A stretch of DNA of 42,010 bases from Faecousia sp. (GTDB lineage Bacteria > Bacillota > Clostridia > Oscillospirales > Oscillospiraceae): positions 1 through 42,010 of the forward strand of contig JARIAT010000037.1 in assembly GCA_029257715.1 (NCBI GenBank). Direction: 5' to 3'. The first letter of the stretch is position 1. Each line of letters begins with the position of its first letter. Below, one piece after another: positions 8,869-16,182 of this stretch. Below the pieces are notes generated by a model that made no database searches, was not told the origin of the DNA, and saw only the letters and a program-made list of their open reading frames with translations. Made by a program: the position numbers and the translations under genes.

Positions 8869-8911
8869 ATTTGTCTCCTCCTTCTTTTCTCGGAACGTTT
8901 CCTTTTTCCTC

Positions 8912-8977
8912 ATTATAGTCGATTTCCCTGCGTCTGAGTGAACAAATTGTAAAGAGTTACACCCGAATTTGTGAACA
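8912..8977 (-). promoter_or_regulatory. Probable activator-dependent promoter of the two-component operon
   Basis: A consensus -10 TATAAT on the minus strand (8912-8917) lacks a -35 hexamer at normal spacing. Upstream are two identical GTGAACA boxes (8938-8944, 8971-8977, 33 bases apart, about three helical turns), with a TTTACA-like element between them. This pattern fits direct-repeat binding by an OmpR/PhoP-type regulator. It lies in the 342-base gap 8869-9210, whose other half holds the uppP promoter. Confidence 0.45.
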
Positions 8978-9122
8978 GCGCCCCCGATCTTCCCCCGAAT
9001 GGCTCCATTTTGGCCGATTGCAGGATTCGATCATGCAAATTGGTAAATGCAGCGTCCTGCAAATTTTGACGAATCTGCAAAATAGTTTCCCCGTTCGTAT
9101 AAAGAATGAGTTACTTTTTTTC

Positions 9123-9151
9123 TTGCAAATTTTATGAAACGAGAGTATAGT
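9123..9151 (+). promoter_or_regulatory. SigA-type promoter for uppP
   Basis: -35 TTGCAA (9123-9128) and -10 TATAGT (9146-9151) are 17 bases apart, 59 bases before the ATG. Confidence 0.75.
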
Positions 9152-9210
9152 AGATTCAGCCAGTTTGGGCTTTTTGTCATATCCACCGATCCGAAAGGAG
9201 TTTTTACCCC

Positions 9211-10050
9211 ATGTTTATTGAAATTCTGAAGGCCGTTGTCTTTGGTATCGTTGAAGGCATCACCGAATGGCTTCCCGTTTCCTCCACCGGCCACCTGATT
9301 CTGCTCAATGAGTTTTTGACCCTGAATGTCTCTGAGGCCTTCTCTGAAATGTTTGACGTTGTCATTCAGCTGGGAGCGATTTTGGCAGTCATTGTCCTGT
9401 TCTTTCATAAGCTCAATCCCTTCTCCCCGAAAAAATCCAGCCGTCAGCGCAACGCCACATGGATTCTCTGGTTTAAGGTAATTGTCGCCGTGCTTCCCTC
9501 TGCGGTGCTCGGCCTGCTGTTTGACGACTGGTTTGACGAGCATTTCTACAATTATGTCGTGGTTGCCGCAGCGCTTATCCTCTACGGTGTTGCATTTATC
9601 TATATCGAGCGGATCCATGCAGGCAAGAGCTTCGCCATCCGGAAGGTTGAGCAAATCGACTGGAAAACCGCCCTTCTGATCGGCGCATTCCAGTGTCTGG
9701 CGCTGATCCCCGGCACCTCCCGTTCCGGTTCCACAATCCTCGGTGCCATCATGCTGGGTGTCAGCCGCAGCGCCGCATCCGAATTCTCCTTCTTCCTTGC
9801 GATTCCCACCATGCTGGGCGCAAGCCTCCTCAAGGCTGTCAAATTCCTGCTGGAGGGCAATGCCATCACTGTCACCGAAACCATGGTTTTGATTGTCGGC
9901 AGCGTCGTTTCCTTCCTGGTTTCCCTGTTTGTCATCCGCGCTCTGATGCAGTATGTCCGCAAGCACAGCTTCTCCTCCTTCGGCTTCTACCGCATTGCAC
10001 TCGGTGCGCTGGTGCTGGTCTATGCCGGTATCCAGTTTTTTGTAAAATAA
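9211..10050 (+). CDS. uppP: Undecaprenyl-diphosphatase (BacA/UppP)
   Basis: The 279-residue integral membrane enzyme dephosphorylates undecaprenyl pyrophosphate, recycling the lipid carrier for peptidoglycan synthesis; overproduction in other bacteria gives bacitracin tolerance. The two family signatures are present: EGITEWLPVSSTGHLIL near residue 15-31 and PGTSRSGSTI near 168-177. Several hydrophobic helices and normal family length complete the picture. Start ATG has AAAGGAG nine bases upstream. Two sugar-metabolism genes follow closely on the same strand. Confidence 0.96.
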   Translation: MFIEILKAVVFGIVEGITEWLPVSSTGHLILLNEFLTLNVSEAFSEMFDVVIQLGAILAVIVLFFHKLNPFSPKKSSRQRNATWILWFKVIVAVLPSAVLGLLFDDWFDEHFYNYVVVAAALILYGVAFIYIERIHAGKSFAIRKVEQIDWKTALLIGAFQCLALIPGTSRSGSTILGAIMLGVSRSAASEFSFFLAIPTMLGASLLKAVKFLLEGNAITVTETMVLIVGSVVSFLVSLFVIRALMQYVRKHSFSSFGFYRIALGALVLVYAGIQFFVK

Positions 10051-10091
10051 TTTAGAAATTTATATTTTTACTTAAGAAAGGCGGAATTCCA

Positions 10092-10973
10092 ATGATTTAC
10101 ACAATGGAAAACGACTTTTTGAAGGTATCCGTCACCACCTCCGGCGCACAGGTGTGCAGTGTCATTCGCAAATGCGATCAGGTCGAGCATATCTGGCAGG
10201 CCGATCCGGCAGTCTGGGGCTCCCATGGTCCCATTCTCTTTCCCTACACCGGACGGCTCAAGGACGGAAAAATGCGCTGCAAAGGGCAGATTTTCGAGGG
10301 CAAGCCCCACGGAATCGCCCGCAATCTGGAGCATACCTTCGTCCGTCAGAATGACCATGAAATTGTACTGGAGTTGACGGATTCTCCTCAGACGCTGGCA
10401 TTGTGGCCCTACCGTTTCCGGCTGGAATCCCACTTCATTTTGGAGGGGGACCGGCTGACCCACCGTCTGACGGTAGAAAACCGGGACGAAGAAAAGATGC
10501 CCTTCGGCATCGGCTATCACCCCGCGTTTGCCCTTCCCTTTGACGAAGACCACGAAAGCAGCGACTATGAGCTGCGCTTTGACCGGGTTCAGAGTCCCAT
10601 GTGTCTTGACACTCTGCCGCTGGGACTTGTCTCCGGAAAAGTATATTCTCTGGCAAAAAACACTGATACCATCCCTCTGGATCAGGAGCTGTTTGCCAAC
10701 GATTCCCACTGCATGATCGGCCTGAGTGCCAAGACGCTGGGTGTCTACGAAAAGGGCACCGGCCGTGGGGTCGAGTGTGAGCTTTCCGGCTTCCCCTATA
10801 CCCTTCTATGGTCCAAGCCCGTCTGGCCGATGCCGTTTGTGTGCATTGAACCATGGATGAGTCTGCCGGCTGCGGAGTCTGACTCCCTTGACTGGGAGGA
10901 TCGTGCCGCTGCGGCGGTTCTGAATTGCGGCGAAAGCTGGCATGTGGATCTCAATATGCGTTTCGTTCGCTAA
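10092..10973 (+). CDS. Aldose 1-epimerase family protein (galactose mutarotase-like)
   Basis: The 293-residue protein has the beta-sandwich mutarotase pattern of the aldose 1-epimerase/LacX group. It shows an N-terminal SVTTSGAQVCSVIRK segment, FPYTGRLKDG (about 54-63), a conserved GIGYHPAFALPF (about 140-151) and C-terminal VCIEPW. Members interconvert sugar anomers in the cytoplasm. It starts 41 bases after uppP with AAAGGCGGA upstream and has no intervening terminator, so co-transcription is likely. The substrate sugar is not determinable here. Confidence 0.9.
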   Translation: MIYTMENDFLKVSVTTSGAQVCSVIRKCDQVEHIWQADPAVWGSHGPILFPYTGRLKDGKMRCKGQIFEGKPHGIARNLEHTFVRQNDHEIVLELTDSPQTLALWPYRFRLESHFILEGDRLTHRLTVENRDEEKMPFGIGYHPAFALPFDEDHESSDYELRFDRVQSPMCLDTLPLGLVSGKVYSLAKNTDTIPLDQELFANDSHCMIGLSAKTLGVYEKGTGRGVECELSGFPYTLLWSKPVWPMPFVCIEPWMSLPAAESDSLDWEDRAAAAVLNCGESWHVDLNMRFVR

Positions 10974-11016
10974 TATACGAATTAGAAAATAAACGAGATA
11001 ATTGGAGGAAAAAATT

Positions 11017-11946
11017 ATGAATAAACCTGTTCTGGTAGTTATGGCAGCTGGCATGGGCAGCCGTTACGGCGGCCTCAAGCAGCTGGACCCCGTGGATGAC
11101 AACGGTCATCTGATCATCGACTACTCCATCTATGATGCCCGCCGCGCCGGTTTTGAGACCGTCGTGTTTGTCATCAAGCATTCCATTGAGGAGGCTTTTA
11201 AGGAGGCCATCGGCAACCGGATTTCCAAGGTTATGAATGTCAAGTATGCTTTCCAGCGTCCCGATGACCTGCCCGAAGGCTACTCCGTTCCCGAAGGCCG
11301 TGAGAAGCCCTGGGGAACCGCTCAGGCTGTTCTTGCTGCCCGTGACATTGTAGATGGTCCCTTTGCTGTCATCAACGCCGACGACTACTATGGCTCCGAG
11401 GGCTTTGAGGAGATCTACAACTACCTGTGCAGCCATCCCGATACCGCTGACACCTATGAGTACGCCATGGTCGGCTATCTGCTCAAGAACACCGTCACCG
11501 AGAACGGCTCCGTTGCCCGTGGCGTCTGCACCGAGACTGCAAACGGCTACCTCCACTCCGTTATTGAGCGCACCAAGATCATCAAGGGTGAGCGCAATCC
11601 CCAGTACACCGAGGACGACGGCGCAACCTGGAATGACCTCAGCGGCGACGACATTGTCTCCATGAATCTGTGGGGTTTCCAGAAGAGCTATCTCGACGAG
11701 GCATGGGCAGGTTTCCCCGCATTCCTCGACAAGGCTATGGTGGAGAATCCCCTGAAGGGCGAGTATTTCCTGCCCACCGTCGTCTCCAACCTCCTCAGCG
11801 CCAAGAAGGCAAGAGTCAAGGTTCTGCGTTCCAACGACAAGTGGTACGGTGTCACCTACAAGGAAGACAAGCCCACGGTTGTCAACGCACTGAAGGAACT
11901 GCGTGAAAAGGGTCTGTATCCCGAAAACCTCTGGGAAGATCAGTAA
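11017..11946 (+). CDS. Sugar-phosphate nucleotidyltransferase family protein
   Basis: The roughly 309-residue enzyme starts with the NTP-transferase signature VVMAAGMGSRYGGLKQLDPV, the Gly-rich NTP-binding loop followed by the Lys of G-x-G-x-R-x9-K type. It has a VINADDYYG metal-binding segment (about 118-126). These enzymes join a sugar-1-phosphate to a nucleoside triphosphate. ATG 11017 was chosen over the in-frame TTG at 11002 because GGAGG (11004-11008) precedes it by eight bases. It ends the uppP operon and is followed by a hairpin-rich 3' region. Sugar and nucleotide specificity are unknown. Confidence 0.88.
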   Translation: MNKPVLVVMAAGMGSRYGGLKQLDPVDDNGHLIIDYSIYDARRAGFETVVFVIKHSIEEAFKEAIGNRISKVMNVKYAFQRPDDLPEGYSVPEGREKPWGTAQAVLAARDIVDGPFAVINADDYYGSEGFEEIYNYLCSHPDTADTYEYAMVGYLLKNTVTENGSVARGVCTETANGYLHSVIERTKIIKGERNPQYTEDDGATWNDLSGDDIVSMNLWGFQKSYLDEAWAGFPAFLDKAMVENPLKGEYFLPTVVSNLLSAKKARVKVLRSNDKWYGVTYKEDKPTVVNALKELREKGLYPENLWEDQ

Positions 11947-12030
11947 GTCGGCAAGGCCGACCGCTAATACGTGCGGAAGCCAGGTGTAATCGGTACACCA
12001 TTGGGCACCGCTCGGTATCGTTACATCTAA
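11947..12030 (+). other. Multi-hairpin 3' segment, possible structured RNA
   Basis: Directly after the nucleotidyltransferase stop are three successive short stems. They are GTCGGC/GCCGAC (11947-11961), CCGC/GCGG (11961-11976) and GGTGTA/TACACC (11983-11999). A 27-base block shared with a second intergenic region comes next (11994-12020), before a terminator. No open frame fits. It could be a repetitive extragenic element or a small RNA; I do not recognise a known RNA family. Confidence 0.4.
11994..12020 (+). repeat. Copy A of a dispersed intergenic repeat
   Basis: The 27-base block matches 24 of 27 positions on the opposite strand at 18038-18064. The shared core is CCGCTCGGTATCG. A third, shorter match (12 of 13 to that core) is at 17966-17978. 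Confidence 0.7.
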
Positions 12031-12033
12031 GAA

Positions 12034-12064
12034 AGCCCTCCGGCCTATGGTCGGGGGGCTTTTG
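12034..12064 (+). terminator. Terminator of the uppP operon
   Basis: A 12-bp stem (12034-12045 with 12049-12060, G-U pairs included) has loop TAT and is followed by TTTTG. From here to 12193 the sequence holds only the 3' end of the opposing gene. Confidence 0.8.
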
Positions 12065-12193
12065 TCATTCGGCACAATTGCTGAATACAGAAGTTTCATG
12101 GCAAGCTCTGGGGATTCATAAGAAAACCTTTCCTCGAATCGCACGACCGCACTCATGTTTCGCAGCCTTTTCTCTTGGAATATTCCACTACGT

Positions 12194-12814
12194 TTACAGT
12201 CCCCAGCGGTTCTTCGGAATACTTGAAAAATCATAAACATTCCGAATCTTTTTTGTGGTTCTCCCTCCGTCATTGCTGTAGGAAATCCATACGTTTCTCT
12301 TTGTCTCTTTCTCTATACGCGGATTTGGCATGGCAGAGATTTGATGGATATATTCCGGCAGGTTTCCGGAAGTCAAATACTCATCTAAGCCCTGAACAAA
12401 GAGCGCTGCTCCCTGATGGCCTTCTCTGGTGATTTTTTCATTCTCCTGCACTGGATCATGACTGTTTTCCCATCCAAGCACAGCTGTCTGCGGCGGTTTT
12501 CCAACGGTCTGGGCTTGTCCGATATATCCCACTTGGACCATATAGAGAGTCTTCTCTCTTTGAATAAATACCGTGGATTTTGTGAGGCTGCATCGGCTGT
12601 TTCTCCACACCACGAAAGCCACCCAAGCGACCAGCAAGCAAAGCCGATACAGGTGGATGATAAAATCCGGCAGGAAGAGCATCCTCAGAAAAAACATCCC
12701 TCCAAAAAACAACAGCAGAAAAATCAGAAGATAGATTCCAACGGCCTTGTGTAGGGAATGTTCCCATAATTGATCGCTTTTCACATATTTTTTAAAGATC
12801 ACTTTCTGCTCCAT
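12194..12814 (-). CDS. Hypothetical protein with two membrane segments
   Basis: The 206-residue product is of unknown function. Two hydrophobic segments (about 24-46 and 53-70) form a hairpin with a short loop. A soluble C-terminal domain of about 130 residues (VFIQREKTLYMVQVGYIGQA, later SNDGGRTTKKIRNVYDF) follows and presumably faces the cytoplasm. Longer upstream frames exist, but the ATG at 12814 follows GGAGGAG by about ten bases, and sequence before it overlaps the next gene out of frame. It is the last of three same-strand genes behind an XRE regulator. I do not recognise a family. Confidence 0.7.
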   Translation of the reverse strand: MEQKVIFKKYVKSDQLWEHSLHKAVGIYLLIFLLLFFGGMFFLRMLFLPDFIIHLYRLCLLVAWVAFVVWRNSRCSLTKSTVFIQREKTLYMVQVGYIGQAQTVGKPPQTAVLGWENSHDPVQENEKITREGHQGAALFVQGLDEYLTSGNLPEYIHQISAMPNPRIEKETKRNVWISYSNDGGRTTKKIRNVYDFSSIPKNRWGL

Positions 12815-12873
12815 TGTGCTGCACTCCTCCATTGAATCTGTCAAAGGTTCCACCCGTCCCACTGTTCCACGAA

Positions 12874-13119
12874 CTATACGGTGATCCGAACACGCTCCCC
12901 GTCTGCCGATTCTATCTCCACCAGTACCCAGTCCGGATGGGTCTTGCGATACTGCCGCAGGAATTTGAGATACACCTCTGCCTGACTTGCGGTGATAGGC
13001 AGCTGTTTGGTTCGGCAGATCCGAGAAAAGCATCCTTTCAATAGGAGCCTGCTGCACATAAGCCCCGTTGGAAGATGCAGATTCAGATGCGTTTCAGTAC
13101 TTTCTATCTGAACTCTCAT
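12874..13119 (-). CDS. Small SHOCT-like domain protein
   Basis: The 81-residue protein ends in VEIESADGERVRITV, nearly the same as the end of the upstream regulator (VEVESADGDQIRIFVE). Its N-terminal MRVQIESTETHLNLHLPTG mirrors the regulator's VVDSADGDKIRVNLPMA. It therefore looks like a free-standing copy of the regulator's C-terminal domain. The ATG lies three bases past the regulator's stop, with GTGGAG in the regulator's end serving as ribosome site, which suggests translational coupling. Function is unknown; a partner or modulator of the regulator is inference. Confidence 0.75.
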   Translation of the reverse strand: MRVQIESTETHLNLHLPTGLMCSRLLLKGCFSRICRTKQLPITASQAEVYLKFLRQYRKTHPDWVLVEIESADGERVRITV

Positions 13120-13122
13120 GGC

Positions 13123-13614
13123 TCACTCCACAAAAATTCGGATCTGATCACCGTCAGCGGATTCCACCTCCACAAGGTTTCCCATCACGCCCTGACGAAC
13201 CAGCTCCAGAATCTGATGCAGATCAATATTCTGCATCACCTTACCCGAAATCTGAGGCAGCCCTATGCCGGAATCCACCGCCAGCTCCACCAATGCCATA
13301 GGCAGATTTACACGGATCTTATCCCCATCGGCCGAATCCACCACGAGGCGCAGCAGCATATCCTGCAAATCCTTGCGCATCCCCTGTGGCACCATCACGG
13401 CAGGGGATGCGGCCTCCCCCGTCAAAAGCGTATCCACGCTGACTCCCAGCAGCTTCGACAGCTGCGGCAGCAGGGAAATGTCCGGACAGGCCATATCGTT
13501 TTCCCATTTACTCACGGCCTGCGGACTGACCCCCAGACGGCTGGCAAGCTCCTCCTGCGTCAGGTTTTTCTGTTTACGATACATGCTGATTCGTTTTCCA
13601 ATTGTTTGTTCCAT
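13123..13614 (-). CDS. XRE-family HTH regulator with SHOCT-like C-terminal domain
   Basis: The 163-residue protein has an N-terminal Cro/CI-type helix-turn-helix (about 5-60: RISMYRKQKNLTQEELASRLGVSPQAVSKWEND). A C-terminal region follows with two similar beta strands, VVDSADGDKIRVNLP (about 91-105) and VEVESADGDQIRIFVE (end), separated by a helical stretch. This is the layout of the SHOCT-like/DUF2089-related domain found in Firmicute regulators. Start context AAAGGAGCG-N5-ATG is good. Repeated boxes upstream (13679-13734) may be its operator. It leads a three-gene cassette. Confidence 0.88.
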   Translation of the reverse strand: MEQTIGKRISMYRKQKNLTQEELASRLGVSPQAVSKWENDMACPDISLLPQLSKLLGVSVDTLLTGEAASPAVMVPQGMRKDLQDMLLRLVVDSADGDKIRVNLPMALVELAVDSGIGLPQISGKVMQNIDLHQILELVRQGVMGNLVEVESADGDQIRIFVE

Positions 13615-13678
13615 AGGGATCGCTCCTTTCTTTTGATGGCTCTACATTACCACCGCTGCCCATGTTTTAGAAGGGAGA

Positions 13679-13734
13679 ATTGGTAGAATCCGCTCCACCA
13701 ACGGTTGTTTTCCCCACAACCATTGGTAGAATCC
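13679..13734. promoter_or_regulatory. Candidate operator: 13-bp direct repeat flanking an inverted repeat
   Basis: ATTGGTAGAATCC occurs identically at 13679-13691 and 13722-13734, 43 bases apart (about four helical turns). Between them an 11-bp inverted repeat with one mismatch (13698-13708 and 13716-13726) surrounds TTTCCCC and overlaps the second box. It lies 65-120 bases upstream of the XRE regulator start, so autoregulation is a natural inference. Confidence 0.5.
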
Positions 13735-13789
13735 ATATTTTTCGCTTCTTTTCGGCAGTGATGCCTTAGAAAATGCGCATGACTGCCCC

Positions 13790-14728
13790 TTAAAGAGGCT
13801 GCGGCTGTTTCACTTCCAGTCCGAATTCCTCCGGCTGGAACCGGGAGCAGACGTTCTCCGAGGAGGTAATGACAGAAGCCGCCAGCACCGTGCCGATTTC
13901 CACCGCCTGTGCCAGATTCTTCCCATAGGTCAATCCGATGGATACCCCGGCACAGAAAGCATCTCCTGCCCCCGTGGTATCCTTTACCTGAACGCGTCTT
14001 GCAGGACAAACTCCGCTGATTCCGTCACAGCTTGCATAAACCGCTCCCTGCGCCCCCATGGTCACCACCATAGACGGAATTTTTGCGCAGCGAACCCGAT
14101 CCGCTACGATCTGCTGCATCTGTTCCGGATTTTTGCCGGTATAATCGTCCAGAAACAGGATTCCTGCCTCCTCCTGATTGCAGATAAAACAGTCAAATTT
14201 CTGCAAGAAATCCCGCCGCTCCGCGGCGATGCTCATATTTGACACAAGACCGAACAGCTTTGTCCCATGGCGCTGCGCCAGCTCAATCACACGCTTGACA
14301 ATTCCCTTGGCGAGATCCACCTGAAGCACGGCAGAGTCTGCTTTGGAGAAAATTTCATCGCCCTTCTCTTCCAGCATCTGCGCAATTCCATCGGCATCGG
14401 GACGCTTGGAAATCGACCCGGCCAAATCGCCGTTGTTATCAAAAATCGCCAGCCACAGACCCATTCCATCGGGGCGGACGGACACATAATCCGTATTGAC
14501 CTTGTGGCGCCGGAGCTTCTCGAGAACGCCCTTTCCCATAGGCGTATCGTCTACAACGCCGAGATACATCGGCCGAAGCTCTACATTCGCAATGTCCTCC
14601 ACCACATTTCTTGCCACGCCTCCGTGGATATACTCCACACTTCCGGCATTGCGGCCCGTGGGCAGATAGACGTCGTTGGGGAATCCCTTGATATCCACAA
14701 ACGCCGTCCCGATTACTACCATACTCAT
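13790..14728 (-). CDS. PfkB-family carbohydrate/nucleoside kinase
   Basis: The 312-residue ribokinase-fold enzyme begins MSMVVIGTAFVDIKGFP. It has the N-terminal GG signature (GGVARNVVEDIA, about 36-47) and the C-terminal anion-hole and catalytic motif DTTGAGDAFCAG, where the Asp of GAGD is the base. The family phosphorylates sugars or nucleosides with ATP. The GGVxRN pattern resembles pseudouridine kinases, but no pseudouridine glycosidase gene is adjacent, so the substrate is open. The start at 14728 is set by AAGGAG; a longer frame to 14938 lacks support. A SigA-like promoter is at 14759-14786. Confidence 0.88.
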   Translation of the reverse strand: MSMVVIGTAFVDIKGFPNDVYLPTGRNAGSVEYIHGGVARNVVEDIANVELRPMYLGVVDDTPMGKGVLEKLRRHKVNTDYVSVRPDGMGLWLAIFDNNGDLAGSISKRPDADGIAQMLEEKGDEIFSKADSAVLQVDLAKGIVKRVIELAQRHGTKLFGLVSNMSIAAERRDFLQKFDCFICNQEEAGILFLDDYTGKNPEQMQQIVADRVRCAKIPSMVVTMGAQGAVYASCDGISGVCPARRVQVKDTTGAGDAFCAGVSIGLTYGKNLAQAVEIGTVLAASVITSSENVCSRFQPEEFGLEVKQPQPL

Positions 14729-14758
14729 TGTCTTTCTCCTTCCGGTTCTTTGGTAGTT

Positions 14759-14786
14759 ATCATAGCACATTCCCGACAGATTGCAA
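14759..14786 (-). promoter_or_regulatory. SigA-type promoter for the PfkB kinase
   Basis: Minus strand -35 TTGCAA (14781-14786) and -10 TATGAT (14759-14764) have a 16-base spacer. Confidence 0.6.
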
Positions 14787-15013
14787 CAAAAAGCCCCAAA
14801 AACCATTCTCCGTCCTCGGCACCGAACCGCAAAACACCAGCAGCTCGCTCCGCAATATGCAGAAAATTCGTCCCATTTCACAAAATACATCCCTGATTTT
14901 CGTAGGAGACAGAAAATCTTTTCCTGTCTCTTTGCCAATTCTTGTTTTTCCGCTCAAAATATGATAGATTGAGTCCAACTCTTAGATGGGCTTCCATCAG
15001 AAAGGACGTTATT

Positions 15014-15745
15014 ATGAAAAAGTTTTCTCATCTTGCCCTCTCTGCTCTGCTGATTTCCGCATTGCTGCTCAGCGGCTGCGGTTCCAACCCCTCCACTCCG
15101 GCGGATCCCTCCGCACCGACCTCCGAACAGACCTCTGAGCAAACCACCGCACCTACACAGGCTGCTACTTCCTCGGACGATCTGGCCCCCGTTGTACTGG
15201 GTGTTGTCAATGGAAACGTCTATGAAAACCAGTATCTGGGTATCGGCTGCGATTTCCCCGACAACTGGAAGCTTTCCTCCGCCGAGGAGCTTCAGGATCT
15301 TCCCGATGCCATCGCCGACATTCTGGCAGATACCGAGCTGAATGCCGACATCCCTCAGATCATGGATTTTTACGCACTGGATGCCGAGCAGTCTACCACG
15401 GTCAATGTACTTTATACCGAGACTTCTGCCGCAGAGCGTCTGTCCTTCCTTTTGATGGACGAAGAGGATATGATTGACAGTCTGCTCACCCAGAAGGATA
15501 TGCTCAAGCGCTCTTACAGCCAGATGGGTATGGAGCCCATCAGCATGGAAAAAGCAACCACAACATTCCTCGGCGAGGAGCACTTCGTCCTCAAGACCCT
15601 GTGCAGTGTAGAAGGTATGGAAATTTACATCACCCAGTTTTTCTCCTATGATCTGGGCGGCAAGTATTATGCTACCACGACCTTCTCCGGACTGTCCGAA
15701 GAAGCCGTGCAGGGCGCAATGGATCTTTTCTATGCACTGAAGTAA
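15014..15745 (+). CDS. Hypothetical lipoprotein
   Basis: The 243-residue protein has a textbook lipoprotein signal: MKK, a hydrophobic stretch, then lipobox LLLSGC with the lipidated Cys at about residue 20. A Ser/Thr/Pro/Glu-rich linker (about 23-50) follows, then a domain that resembles export-anchored 'DcrB/PsbP-like' folds only in general pattern (YENQYLGIGCDFPDNWKLSS). It is expected on the outer face of the membrane. Start ATG 15014 with AAAGGACG upstream was chosen over a longer frame starting at 14942. Function is unknown. It is a single-gene unit with its own terminator. Confidence 0.85.
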   Translation: MKKFSHLALSALLISALLLSGCGSNPSTPADPSAPTSEQTSEQTTAPTQAATSSDDLAPVVLGVVNGNVYENQYLGIGCDFPDNWKLSSAEELQDLPDAIADILADTELNADIPQIMDFYALDAEQSTTVNVLYTETSAAERLSFLLMDEEDMIDSLLTQKDMLKRSYSQMGMEPISMEKATTTFLGEEHFVLKTLCSVEGMEIYITQFFSYDLGGKYYATTTFSGLSEEAVQGAMDLFYALK

Positions 15746-15760
15746 TTCCCCTATGACGGT

Positions 15761-15793
15761 AAAAATCCCCGGGCTTATGCCCGGGGATTTTTT
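15761..15793 (+). terminator. Terminator of the lipoprotein gene
   Basis: AAAAATCCCCGGGC (15761-15774) pairs with GCCCGGGGATTTTT (15779-15792), followed by further T. The symmetric A- and T-runs could also act on the minus strand. Confidence 0.9.
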
Positions 15794-15843
15794 ACATTCG
15801 GTCGCTGGCAGAACCTCTGCTGTCATAAGCCGGCTGCACCGAC

Positions 15844-16170
15844 TTATCCATGCCATAAACTCGTTTTTTTCTTCTGGGGATATTCCCGAATTCGTACTAC
15901 AAAATCCAGATTGATTGCCTGACGGTCTGTTGGCGTCTCCACCAGCATGGCATGGTCTGTTACCTCTCGGATCACTCCGCAGACCTCGCCGCTGAGCAGG
16001 TAGATCTGGCACTTGCAGTCGATAAATTTTTTTACGGTTTCCGTCATGATTCTTCGTTCCTTTCTATCCTTGATTTTCAGAGAATGGGCCATCCATTTTT
16101 TCTGCTTGCTCTTATGCAGCAAAATCAGGATCGCAGGCAGAAGAATGATAAAATAATGGGTCGGATTCAA
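15844..16170 (-). CDS. Small membrane-anchored protein of unknown function (DUF6897-like)
   Basis: The 108-residue product starts with a membrane segment (YFIILLPAILILLH, about 6-19) and a very basic stretch. A small beta-rich domain follows (FIDCKCQIYLLSGEVCGVIREVTDHAMLVETPT, ending in INLDFVVRIREYP). This layout recalls a short Clostridia family, from memory. TTG 16170 was chosen because AAGGTGG precedes it right after the LD-carboxypeptidase stop. An internal ATG at 16047 with AAAGGA upstream could give a soluble 67-residue form. It is probably translated together with the upstream gene. Function unknown. Confidence 0.65.
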   Translation of the reverse strand: MNPTHYFIILLPAILILLHKSKQKKWMAHSLKIKDRKERRIMTETVKKFIDCKCQIYLLSGEVCGVIREVTDHAMLVETPTDRQAINLDFVVRIREYPQKKKTSLWHG

Positions 16171-16182
16171 CTTTCCACCACC

